A stretch of DNA of 64,000 bases from NCBI GenBank assembly GCA_910578395.1, contig CAJTPZ010000002.1, positions 186,242 through 250,241 of the forward strand, in the 5' to 3' direction. Origin of the DNA: an uncultured Muribaculaceae bacterium (lineage in GTDB: Bacteria; Bacteroidota; Bacteroidia; Bacteroidales; Muribaculaceae). The notes below the pieces were generated by a model. It searched no databases, was not told where the DNA came from, and saw nothing but the letters and a program-made list of their open reading frames with translations. The position numbers were made by a program, and so were the translations under genes. Of this stretch, positions 9,320 to 16,818 are shown one piece after another. Each line of letters starts with the position of its first letter. The stretch's first letter is position 1.

Positions 9320-9325
9320 CCTTGT

Positions 9326-10348
9326 ATGGATACTCCTGTCGACAACATTAGAAAACATATTTCTGCTGGTAAAATAGCTCCTGTTTACTATCTGCATGGT
9401 GAAGAGGGGTTCTTTATCGACGAGGCGCTTGACTTGTTTGCCGGGTATCTTCCCGAGAGCGATCGGCCGTTTAACATGTTCACTTTCTATGCGTCTGAAA
9501 AGTCGCCTGATGATGTTATGGACATTTGCCGCAGATATCCGATGATGTCCGACCGCCTTGTTGTGATTGTAAAGGAAGCACAGACAGCCGGTGGTCGATG
9601 GCTGAATAAGCTTGCTCCTTATGTTGCATCGCCTTCGACCTCTACTGTGCTTGTTGTTGCTGCAAGAGGTGAAAATCCGGCTTGCAAGGAATTTATAAAT
9701 GCTGTTAAAAAGGGGAGTGGTGTTGATATTGAGTTCAAAAAAGAAAAAGAGTCAAATATCAATGCTATTCTTGTTGACTTTCTGAATTCCCGTAAACTTC
9801 GTTATGAGCCAAAGGCCCTTGAAATGATACGTGAATACGTAGGTACCGATTTGTCTCGTATCTATAATGAGGTTGCGAAAATGAGTGTGGCTCTGGGGCA
9901 GGGTGCCACTGTCACTCCGGAGAGCGTTGAGAGTCTTATAGGGATAAGCACAGAGTACAACAACTATGAGTTGAAACGTGCGATTGCAGGTCGGGATTAT
10001 GTGAAAGCTATAAAAATAGCAAAACACTTCACTGCAAATCAGAAAAACAATCCTTGGGTAGTGACTTCACTCACTCTTTTCGATCTGTTTTCATCGGCCC
10101 TTGTTGCATATTATACCCCTGGAGGCGATCAGAATATAGCAAAAGCTCTGGCACTGAGAGGTACTTGGCAGCTTTCCGACATTTTGTTGTGTAAAGCTAA
10201 ATACACACCCTGGCAGCTTATTGACATCATTTCTCTTATCCGGAGATTTGATGCCAGAGCAAAAGGAAATGGCAGTCGTCAGAACGCATATATGCTACAG
10301 GAAGAACTTATCATGGACATCCTCACGTCTCCGGGACGTCGTTCATGA
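9326..10348 (+). CDS. holA: DNA polymerase III subunit delta
   Basis: 340 residues from ATG 9326 (MDTPVDNIRKHI); a TTG three codons upstream lies inside the promoter box and is unlikely. It shows the HolA pattern: PVYYLHGEEGFFIDEALD near the N-terminus, a collar region with VGTDLSRIYNEVAKM, and the C-terminal NPWVVTSLTLFDLFSS. Delta opens the beta clamp within the clamp loader, together with DnaX, which is also encoded in this window. The upstream gap carries DnaA-box-like sites. Confidence 0.93.
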   Translation: MDTPVDNIRKHISAGKIAPVYYLHGEEGFFIDEALDLFAGYLPESDRPFNMFTFYASEKSPDDVMDICRRYPMMSDRLVVIVKEAQTAGGRWLNKLAPYVASPSTSTVLVVAARGENPACKEFINAVKKGSGVDIEFKKEKESNINAILVDFLNSRKLRYEPKALEMIREYVGTDLSRIYNEVAKMSVALGQGATVTPESVESLIGISTEYNNYELKRAIAGRDYVKAIKIAKHFTANQKNNPWVVTSLTLFDLFSSALVAYYTPGGDQNIAKALALRGTWQLSDILLCKAKYTPWQLIDIISLIRRFDARAKGNGSRQNAYMLQEELIMDILTSPGRRS

Positions 10349-10394
10349 TCTTTTATATAATTAAGTTGTTATAATATTAATAATTAATTGTTCT

Positions 10395-11249
10395 ATGAAG
10401 AAAATTTCACTTATTATCATGTCTGTTTGCGCTTTCATTCCTTCGCTCTTTGCGCAGAGTGTAATATCTGTATCCGGTAAATCCGAGATGAGTATAACTC
10501 CCGACGAAGTCCACTTGCTCCTCACCGAGAAAGAATACCATAGCATAGACTTCAAAGGAAAAGTATTTATCGATTATGGTGATTACTCCTCCAACATAAA
10601 CTTCAATCAGTCGCTCTATGAGTCGACATTGCCTGATGATAAATTTCAGTTTACAGTGTCCGATAAAGTCTATGAAGGAAAGAAAAAAGATATAAAATAC
10701 ACTCTTGTCGACATAAACACACTCGAAGATCGTTTGATACGTGCTGCCGTCAAAGCCGGAATATCAAAAGACAACATCAAGATCACCGATATTGGCGATT
10801 ACTGGCGTTGGCGCAATGGCCCGTTTCTTGTTTCTCGACAGTATGACTTGAAAATCACCGATCCTGTTCAGTTGAATAAATTTATTTCTTCTCTCGACAA
10901 GCAGGGAGTGACATCGATATCTTTTGGTGAACTGAAAAATAAGGACATGGAACAGTACGACCGCAAAGGACGTATCCAGGCTTTGGAAAATGCACGTGAC
11001 AAAGCTACTTATATGGTACAGACATATAACGGTACTCTTGGATCTCCAAAAAGTATTGATGATGGAAATATGCCTATAGTGACTTCTCCTATGATTCAGC
11101 CGCGCATGTTCAAGTCAGCGGCAATAACTGAAATGGCGGATGAAGCTGGAAACTTTGATGCTGGATCGGGTACTCTTGAATCTCTCGATACATTTCCTGT
11201 AATTAAAAAGACATACACTGTCAATGTAGTCTTCGATGTCAACTATTGA
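10395..11249 (+). CDS. SIMPL-domain (DUF541) secreted protein
   Basis: 284 residues with a signal peptide (cleavage likely after SLFAQ). The start MKKISLIIMSVCAF is an ordinary Sec signal. The body fits DUF541/SIMPL: ISVSGKSEMSITPDEVHL at the mature N-terminus and the AlQNARDKATYM-type stretch (IQALENARDKATYMVQTY) near residue 200. SIMPL proteins are periplasmic or outer-membrane associated and of unclear function, linked to oxidative stress in some species. It lies 46 bases after holA and ends at a shared terminator. Confidence 0.85.
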   Translation: MKKISLIIMSVCAFIPSLFAQSVISVSGKSEMSITPDEVHLLLTEKEYHSIDFKGKVFIDYGDYSSNINFNQSLYESTLPDDKFQFTVSDKVYEGKKKDIKYTLVDINTLEDRLIRAAVKAGISKDNIKITDIGDYWRWRNGPFLVSRQYDLKITDPVQLNKFISSLDKQGVTSISFGELKNKDMEQYDRKGRIQALENARDKATYMVQTYNGTLGSPKSIDDGNMPIVTSPMIQPRMFKSAAITEMADEAGNFDAGSGTLESLDTFPVIKKTYTVNVVFDVNY

Positions 11250-11272
11250 TAGACAATATCTATAATATTAGA

Positions 11273-11298
11273 GAGGGTGTTCATTAATGAACACCCTC
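11273..11298. terminator. Bidirectional terminator between convergent genes
   Basis: GAGGGTGTTCA-TTAA-TGAACACCCTC, a perfect 11-pair stem followed by a T run on the plus strand. The loop TTAA contains the stop codon of the minus-strand CDP-alcohol gene, so both convergent units end here. Confidence 0.85.
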
Positions 11299-12216
11299 TT
11301 TTATTTTCTTTGAGAAACGGCGGCATATCCGTTCATGTCTGAATATCATATAAATCATTATGAAATTGAACACCGTTATTTCAGCGGCGAAATAAAGCCA
11401 TGGCATTTTAAGTATAAGAGAGATAAACAGTGTTATGGCGCGCCAGTTGAATGTGAGAATATTGGTATATTTCATCAATGGTTTCGATGCGGCTCTGAAT
11501 TCATCTCTGAACCATTGGGGTATTTCTCCGTCAGGCCATTTCTTATTTATGTCTTGGCGAAGTGTTTGCATCGAAGGACTAGTGCTCTCCTGCTGTTTTG
11601 TATAACCTATGTAGAATGTAAGAGTAAGTCTCTTGAACCATTGGCTTTTGGGGGTTTCGGAGAGTTGTTTTTTCAGATCGGCCGAATTATCAAGCTCACT
11701 TTTACCATTGACAAAGAATAGATGAAATTGGCGGTAGGTGTCAGCCATTGCCGCCTGTTTGCCATGACAGATACCGGCTACGATAGCCATTATCCATATA
11801 AGCCATGGGTATTCGTTGAAAAATAATGATGTGTGTGGTTCTCTGAGGCAGATGGCGATATATATGGCGGCAAACCACAGGTCGCCTGCTACACCATCGA
11901 GTATGCGGCCGAGCTGTGAATATTGTTTTGTCATGCGGGCGAGCTGTCCGTCGGCGCTGTCATAGGAGTTAGCCCATACAAGCAACAACATCCCGGTCAT
12001 GTTGACCCAAAAGTCATTGTAATACATCATGATTCCCGCTCCGACGCCGAGAAATATCGATGCAATAGTGATAGTGTTAGGGTGAATACCAAGTTTACGG
12101 GCTATAAGCGCCCACATATATCCTACCGGACGATAGAAAAACAGATCAATCGTTTCTTCAGTGTCAGAGCTTTTAAGAGTGCTTTTGTAGTTTTCTTTCA
12201 GTTCCTTGAAATTCAT
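11284..12216 (-). CDS. CDP-alcohol phosphatidyltransferase family membrane protein
   Basis: 310 residues with several membrane helices. The family signature DxxDGxxAR...GxxxD is present as DSADGQLAR (Asp86, Asp89) and GRILD (Asp107). The fourth acidic residue is shifted: the stretch reads LDGVAGD, so position +4 from Asp107 is Gly and Asp112 follows. Family members join a CDP-activated lipid to an alcohol such as glycerol-3-phosphate, inositol phosphate or choline; the acceptor here is unknown. Third gene of an operon with an ATP-grasp enzyme and a GtrA-like protein, which suggests a dedicated membrane lipid or glycan precursor. Its stop codon lies in the terminator loop. Confidence 0.85.
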   Translation of the reverse strand: MNFKELKENYKSTLKSSDTEETIDLFFYRPVGYMWALIARKLGIHPNTITIASIFLGVGAGIMMYYNDFWVNMTGMLLLVWANSYDSADGQLARMTKQYSQLGRILDGVAGDLWFAAIYIAICLREPHTSLFFNEYPWLIWIMAIVAGICHGKQAAMADTYRQFHLFFVNGKSELDNSADLKKQLSETPKSQWFKRLTLTFYIGYTKQQESTSPSMQTLRQDINKKWPDGEIPQWFRDEFRAASKPLMKYTNILTFNWRAITLFISLILKMPWLYFAAEITVFNFIMIYMIFRHERICRRFSKKIKEGVH

Positions 12217-12240
12217 ATTTCGCGTAGTGAAAAAGTAAGT

Positions 12241-12774
12241 TCATTTATTATGGATGCGCCCGTGCATCACGAAATTTGTTATTACGAGCGCTATATTGTC
12301 AAATCTTGTTTTGCGGTACACAAAGTATCGCTGGAGAGTAAAATTAAATCCGAGCGACACTATTATGGCAACAATTAGTCGGGCTGCTGTGAAGTAACCG
12401 TCAGGCTTGAAACCTATTGTTTCAAGAAGATGCCAGCGGCAGAGAAGCCAGTAGATAAATTGTGTTCCGCTGGCATTGAGAACCAGACTTCCAACCCATA
12501 CAAAAGCATATTTGGCTACAAGAGCTTTCCATGGGCAGTCGTCTACTCTGAATGTAAAACGGTAATTAAGAAGAAAATTTACTATGCCGCCTGCTATTGC
12601 ACCTATGGCAGCCGAGATCATAGGCGTAAGGAAGAGCCATTTGAACATAACGAAGCTCACGACAAAGTCCGTCAGACCGGATGTCTGTGACGATACACCT
12701 GATCTGAGAAAAGTGCACACAAAATCGTTGCTGTAGACCAAATGATGACCTATATGCTTGATTTTTTTATGCAT
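12241..12774 (-). CDS. GtrA-like family membrane protein
   Basis: 177 residues with four predicted membrane helices (about 17-35, 47-70, 83-110, 130-150), including GGIVNFLLNYRFTFR and LGFNFTLQRYFVYR, the paired N-F-x-L-x-R-x-F/Y motifs of the GtrA family. GtrA proteins are thought to move polyprenyl-linked sugars across the membrane or assist glycosyltransferases. It sits three bases after the ATP-grasp gene and 24 bases before the CDP-alcohol transferase gene, so the three are almost certainly co-transcribed. Confidence 0.85.
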   Translation of the reverse strand: MHKKIKHIGHHLVYSNDFVCTFLRSGVSSQTSGLTDFVVSFVMFKWLFLTPMISAAIGAIAGGIVNFLLNYRFTFRVDDCPWKALVAKYAFVWVGSLVLNASGTQFIYWLLCRWHLLETIGFKPDGYFTAARLIVAIIVSLGFNFTLQRYFVYRKTRFDNIALVITNFVMHGRIHNK

Positions 12775-12777
12775 TTG

Positions 12778-13668
12778 TCATCTTCCTCCTTTTATTTGTT
12801 TTATTCTGCGTAATACATGTCGCGCTATTGACGAACTGGCCTCTTTGCGGCATGGTGCGAAGCTGGGCCAGTCGTTGACATCGATGATCATAAGTTCTCC
12901 GTTTGGGAGCAACATGCAATCGCCCCCGTAGATTTCAACATCGAGAGCTTCGGCTGCTTGTTCACACAGTTCTTTCAGTTTGTTTTTGTCAAGACCTTCT
13001 TTAGGTTCATCCGATGTATCCGGATCGTCAGGACTGAAATGACGTGAATCCATTGGAAGAAAACTATTGAAAAAACCTATATTCTTAACTCCGTAGAATC
13101 TTATAAGATCACCTATGACATGTGCATTTATGACTGCACGCCTTATCCCGCGTAAAAAATATTCGTGAAGCACCTCTTGTGCTTCTTCGGCATGTCTTAC
13201 AAAGGTCACATCCTCCTTGTGCATCGAGTGATAGTCGGCTTGTTTTATCCAGCATTTATCGATATTCAATTCTCTAAGGATATTAAGCATCGACTTGTCT
13301 GTATCGACAGTGATATTCACCGGGTAAGGAATAGAGTGTCCCACAAGAATCCGGCTCATGCGCTCGCGGCGGCAATTTTCAATGCCATAGCCAGAGTTCA
13401 CTACATACATGCCTTCATCTTCAAGACGTTTGAGCATATCCACACATTTGGGTGAACGGCACATTGCAAGTACACAGTCCATTTCTCTTATTTCAGAAAG
13501 TCCTGCTTCATCAAGCATTCCAAACTGTTCCTCGCTGTACAGTCTCACCTCACAGCCACGTTTGCGCAATTGGTCACCTACAGCATTCATGATGGCTGCA
13601 TCATTGCCTATGTGATTAGGTGAATAATCACGTGCACGCAGTATTCCTACTATTCTTGCTGTTGACAA
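12778..13668 (-). CDS. ATP-grasp domain protein of unknown substrate
   Basis: 296 residues. The architecture is ATP-grasp: an N-terminal Rossmann-like part (RIVGILRARDYSP), a central nucleotide-binding stretch with CWIKQADYHSMH, and a C-terminal metal/ATP motif YGGDCMLLPNGELMIIDVNDWPSF (Asp, and Asn/Asp near residue 265). ATP-grasp enzymes ligate carboxylates to amines or phosphorylate substrates through acyl or phosphate intermediates; the inositol-polyphosphate kinases share this fold. The substrate cannot be read from the sequence. First gene of the operon with GtrA-like and CDP-alcohol transferase genes. Confidence 0.75.
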   Translation of the reverse strand: MSTARIVGILRARDYSPNHIGNDAAIMNAVGDQLRKRGCEVRLYSEEQFGMLDEAGLSEIREMDCVLAMCRSPKCVDMLKRLEDEGMYVVNSGYGIENCRRERMSRILVGHSIPYPVNITVDTDKSMLNILRELNIDKCWIKQADYHSMHKEDVTFVRHAEEAQEVLHEYFLRGIRRAVINAHVIGDLIRFYGVKNIGFFNSFLPMDSRHFSPDDPDTSDEPKEGLDKNKLKELCEQAAEALDVEIYGGDCMLLPNGELMIIDVNDWPSFAPCRKEASSSIARHVLRRIKQIKGGR

Positions 13669-13700
13669 AATTATTATTAAGTCTGTGATTGGATTTGATG

Positions 13701-13708
13701 CAAAGATA
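13701..13708 (-). promoter_or_regulatory. -7 box upstream of ATP-grasp operon
   Basis: TATCTTTG on the minus strand, 32 bases before the ATG at 13668, matches TAnnTTTG. It would drive the three-gene operon separately from dnaX, which ends 250 bases upstream. The rest of the gap 13669-13958 shows no gene. Confidence 0.5.
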
Positions 13709-13958
13709 GCGATTTCCGCAGATAAATTAAGTTTTTATTTGGATGTGTTATAGATGGCTTGCTTCATATAATACACATTTTCATATCATTCGCGTTATAT
13801 AAAAGGTACTATAATGCTGTATCTTATATTTTCGTAGTAAATCCGGACAGTTATGTATGTATAAAATATCGGTCGCCGTAGCACCATTGTTCTGGTTGCC
13901 GCAGACACTCGCATTTGCAATAAAGTCACATAGTCTTTTACATTTGTGTAAATTTGTT

Positions 13959-15776
13959 TTATGACAGCCGCAGATCCATTTCCTTTACGAAATCGGCCAT
14001 TTGTGGATTGTGTTCAAGCAGGTGTTGATACACTTCACGGTCTGTCCATGTTCGTGGTGATCCCTCGCCTGAATTTACGGTAACGTTTAGAGTGATGAAG
14101 TCATTTTTAAGTTGTTTATGAAGATAGGGAAGTAAGATTGGTTTCTCCTCTTCCATAAGAACTCTTTGTAATTCGTTTTCAACAACAATAGTAAGAGTTT
14201 TACGGTCATCTTCCATCTTCGGCATTGAGGCGCGCATTGTGTTGACAAGCCGTTTTTCTGTAGGCCTGGCATCCATGTATGACTGCCACACTTCCAGCAT
14301 GTGTTCATTGCTGAAATTATTGTCATTTCTCGGTTTTGAAAGAGTATGCGTGCTTCCTGTCGATATATTGCCGTTTGGTCTGTCAGGATCATTTATGTTG
14401 CGCAATGACAAGCCGCTTCCGCATGTATTTCCGATACTTTTTATTTGTACAGTCGGTTGTGGTTGTTTTGTTGCGGTTGCACGGGGAGTGGAAACAGTCT
14501 GTATGGGTTTGATTCGATCGACAGATGTTGATGCGGTAGGAGTGGACTGTATGGCTGCTGACGGTGTTTTCGGCTGTTGGGCAGGTTGCTGTGTTGATGT
14601 GGAAGAGGCTGAGATCTTTGAAATAGGAGCGAGACTGTTGAGATGCCCCTCCTCCTTCTCGCTAAAGGCGGGGGAGGGGCTTAGTAGTTGGCACAGTTTT
14701 ATGAGTAGAAGTTCGGCAAGAAATGATTTGTTTGTTGCTTCACGGTAGTGGAGGTCCGCGTCATTGCATAGGCTCATGGCCTTGTAGAAAAAATCTGGTG
14801 GAAACTTCGCCGCTGCTTCGGCCATGAGTTTTTTTTCATCTTCGGGAGCTTCTACAAGTTCGAGTGTGCGTGGATCGCGGGCGGCCATCATGTCGCGCAA
14901 CCACGATGCGAGACCATTAATGAAAAAATGAGTGTCAAACCCCTTGTCTCTTATCTCCTTGAAAATAAGAAGTGCTGCACCTGTATCAGCTGAAGAGAAA
15001 GAGTCACACAACCGCTTGAAATAACTGCCGTCAAGCACATTCAGGCTTTCGATTGCAGCCTTATATGTTATGTGTCCGCGGGTTGATGCAGCCACCTGAT
15101 CGAATATTGACAAAGCGTCACGCATTGCGCCGTCAGCCTTTGAAGCTATCACTCCAAGAGCCGATCGGTCAGCCTCTATGCCTTCTTTTTGAGCGACATC
15201 GGCAAGGTGAGAAGCTATGTCATCCGGGGTTATGCGTGCGAAATCATATATCTGGCACCGTGATAGTATGGTAGGTATGATTTTGTGTTTTTCTGTCGTG
15301 GCGAGGATAAATATCGCATACGATGGAGGTTCCTCAAGTGTTTTCAGAAATGCGTTGAATGCATTTGACGAAAGCATGTGGACCTCATCGATTATAAAAA
15401 CTCTGTATCGTCCTGTTGTTGGAGGTATAAGTACCTGGTCAACAAGATTGCGTATATCGTCGACCCCGTTGTTTGAGGCAGCGTCCAGTTCAACTATATT
15501 TAGAGATCGCCCCTCGTTGAACGCACGGCATGAGTCACACTCGTTACATGGGTTGCCGTCGGCCGTTGGGTTGGTGCAGTTTATTGTTTTTGCAAAAATG
15601 CGGGCACATGAAGTCTTGCCAACGCCTCGCGATCCGCAGAATAGGTAGGCATGAGCCAATCGGTTTGTCGAAATCGCGTTGCGCAATGTCATCGTCAGTG
15701 ATTTCTGTCCGATAACAGCATTGAACGTCGACGGACGATATTTGCGTGCCGAAACTATATACTGATTGTTTTCCAT
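13959..15776 (-). CDS. dnaX: DNA polymerase III subunits gamma and tau
   Basis: 605 residues from ATG 15776 (MENNQYIVSARKYRPSTF), the usual DnaX start; the frame is open 60 codons further but runs through repeated promoter boxes. Walker A is CGSRGVGKTSCARIF, a zinc-binding cysteine set follows (CTNPTADGNPCNECDSC), Walker B is FIIDEVHMLS, and the sensor region has LSRCQIYDF. Residues about 430-520 are a low-complexity Ser/Thr/Pro/Gln linker before the tau C-terminal part. It is the ATPase of the clamp loader that works with HolA. An eight-A run near codon 314 is a possible slippage site. Confidence 0.95.
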   Translation of the reverse strand: MENNQYIVSARKYRPSTFNAVIGQKSLTMTLRNAISTNRLAHAYLFCGSRGVGKTSCARIFAKTINCTNPTADGNPCNECDSCRAFNEGRSLNIVELDAASNNGVDDIRNLVDQVLIPPTTGRYRVFIIDEVHMLSSNAFNAFLKTLEEPPSYAIFILATTEKHKIIPTILSRCQIYDFARITPDDIASHLADVAQKEGIEADRSALGVIASKADGAMRDALSIFDQVAASTRGHITYKAAIESLNVLDGSYFKRLCDSFSSADTGAALLIFKEIRDKGFDTHFFINGLASWLRDMMAARDPRTLELVEAPEDEKKLMAEAAAKFPPDFFYKAMSLCNDADLHYREATNKSFLAELLLIKLCQLLSPSPAFSEKEEGHLNSLAPISKISASSTSTQQPAQQPKTPSAAIQSTPTASTSVDRIKPIQTVSTPRATATKQPQPTVQIKSIGNTCGSGLSLRNINDPDRPNGNISTGSTHTLSKPRNDNNFSNEHMLEVWQSYMDARPTEKRLVNTMRASMPKMEDDRKTLTIVVENELQRVLMEEEKPILLPYLHKQLKNDFITLNVTVNSGEGSPRTWTDREVYQHLLEHNPQMADFVKEMDLRLS

Positions 15777-15887
15777 CTGCTTAGTCACTTCACTATACTT
15801 ACTTATATGCTGAGAATATTCGACAGGGCATGATAATAGGCTGTCATTCAAAGCATGTTTAGTGTTGGCGGAGCCGATTCTTAAAGT

Positions 15888-15895
15888 CAAATATA
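15888..15895 (-). promoter_or_regulatory. dnaX promoter -7 box, proximal copy
   Basis: TATATTTG on the minus strand, matching TAnnTTTG, within the left repeat copy. The leader to the dnaX ATG would be about 105 bases. No TTTG partner is visible. Confidence 0.45.
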
Positions 15896-15972
15896 GCCGG
15901 AATATTCGATAAGAAGAATAGCGATTGTCATGCTTTGCATGGTTCGCGTTGGCCAACGCCGGTTCTTAGAGT

Positions 15973-15980
15973 CAAATATA
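15973..15980 (-). promoter_or_regulatory. dnaX promoter -7 box, distal copy
   Basis: Second TATATTTG on the minus strand, in the right repeat copy. It lies 32 bases from the divergent plus-strand box at 16012, so the two promoters face away from each other in a compact region. Confidence 0.45.
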
Positions 15981-16011
15981 GCAAAAATTTATGGAATATG
16001 GGGATTTTTTA

Positions 16012-16019
16012 TAAATTTG
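16012..16019 (+). promoter_or_regulatory. -7 box TAAATTTG five bases before pseudokinase ATG
   Basis: TAAATTTG-CATTT-ATG: a TAnnTTTG match placed so that transcription would begin at the start codon. This is the third such arrangement in the window, after leuS and holA. Confidence 0.5.
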
Positions 16020-16024
16020 CATTT

Positions 16025-16798
16025 ATGGATGACAAAGCAGATCAGACCAGATTCACCGATCCATCTGGAAAGTGGACCGAGATAGAGCATCTTCCCGAAT
16101 GGGATGAGAAATACTATCACATCTACACTGCCAAAAAATTTGGAAAGTGGGTGATGATGAAAACCTTGCGTCCTGAATTTCGCGACGATCCGGCTATGAT
16201 GGCCATGATCGAAAAAGAATTTGAGGTGAGGTATAATCTTGCAAGTCCCAATATCATCATGATTAACGATTTTGATGATGTTCCGGGAGTCGGCAAGGCG
16301 ATTATTACCGATGATGTTTATGGCGATTCTCTTGCTAAACTCATTGAAAACGGTGAAGTTGATGAGTCGGTACTAATTAAGGTCAACACAAACTTGGTCG
16401 ATGCTCTCGACTATATTCAGCAGAACCACATAGCACATCATCCAATCACTCCGAAAACAGTCATTTTTACTGAAAATGTGCGGAATCTGAAAGTGATAGA
16501 TGTAGGATTCGATCAGCTTGACCATATTTCGCAGAAAGATGCCGAAACTGATATAATGGCATTTGGCAGTATTTTGCAGCAGACACTTGATGCACTTCCG
16601 CAGGAAGTAGCTCAGCGTCATGCACGTTGTCGCAAGGTAGCCAAAGATGCTATGGCTGGCCGATATGCCGATGTGCAGGAGCTCAAGATGGCTTTGAACA
16701 ATCGCAAAGCTTCGCGGCTCGGCATATTCATTGCTTTGTTTATTATCATTATGATTGTTGTGCTGGCTTGGCTTACTTCAATAGTCCGGCCTGATTAA
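16025..16798 (+). CDS. Tail-anchored protein kinase-like protein, probable pseudokinase
   Basis: 257 residues from ATG 16025; an in-frame extension to 15935 crosses the promoter box and is rejected. A compact kinase fold is suggested by VMMK (Lys46) and a following acidic helix (EKEFEV). At the catalytic loop, AHHPITPKTVIF replaces the usual H-R-D-x-K-P-x-N: the catalytic Asp is Pro140, and Lys and Asn are Thr. The DFG site reads DVG (159-161), so the metal-binding Asp is kept. DIMAFGSIL resembles the kinase D-x-W/Y-S-x-G helix. A single hydrophobic helix at about 233-254 anchors the C-terminus with only three residues beyond. A signalling or scaffold role is likely. It heads the run to pyrH and frr. 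Confidence 0.7.
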   Translation: MDDKADQTRFTDPSGKWTEIEHLPEWDEKYYHIYTAKKFGKWVMMKTLRPEFRDDPAMMAMIEKEFEVRYNLASPNIIMINDFDDVPGVGKAIITDDVYGDSLAKLIENGEVDESVLIKVNTNLVDALDYIQQNHIAHHPITPKTVIFTENVRNLKVIDVGFDQLDHISQKDAETDIMAFGSILQQTLDALPQEVAQRHARCRKVAKDAMAGRYADVQELKMALNNRKASRLGIFIALFIIIMIVVLAWLTSIVRPD

Positions 16799-16818
16799 AT
16801 CTATTTTATGCTGTTGTT

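Larger units (their letters stand above)
8884..9325. other. AT-rich divergent intergenic region with five TTATNNACA boxes (candidate oriC or DnaA-regulated region)
   Basis: This 442-base gap separates the leftward nadA and rightward holA. It is very AT-rich. Five sites in the same orientation fit the DnaA-box core TTATNNACA: TTATCTACA 9022-9030, TTATAAACA 9064-9072, TTATAAACA 9239-9247, TTATCCACA 9272-9280 (a perfect consensus box) and TTATAAACA 9294-9302. The context TATCGTTATC(T/C)ACA occurs twice (9018-9030, 9268-9280), as does TTATAAACACAA (9064-9075, 9294-9305). No gene was found inside. Origin function is inferred, not shown. Confidence 0.45.
15853..15982. repeat. Imperfect direct repeat carrying duplicated dnaX promoter boxes
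   Basis: Two copies of about 45 bases, 15853-15897 and 15937-15982, share GCATG...GTTGG...GCCG(A/G)TTCTTA(A/G)AGTCAAATATAGC. Similarity extends further left (TGTCAT...GCATG). Each copy contains one minus-strand TATATTTG box. The right copy also holds the 14-base palindrome GCGTTGGCCAACGC (15946-15959), which is lost in the left copy. Confidence 0.75.

Noticed and set aside
13937..13952. TTTACA-TTTG-TGTAAA hairpin after dnaX
   Set aside because: Six weak pairs and no T run in the minus direction; not enough for a terminator call.
15777..15956. 60-residue N-terminal extension of DnaX
   Set aside because: It runs through the duplicated promoter boxes, and MENNQYIVSARKYRPSTF is the usual DnaX start.
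15935..16024. 30-residue N-terminal extension of the pseudokinase
   Set aside because: It contains the TAAATTTG promoter box and part of the dnaX repeat.
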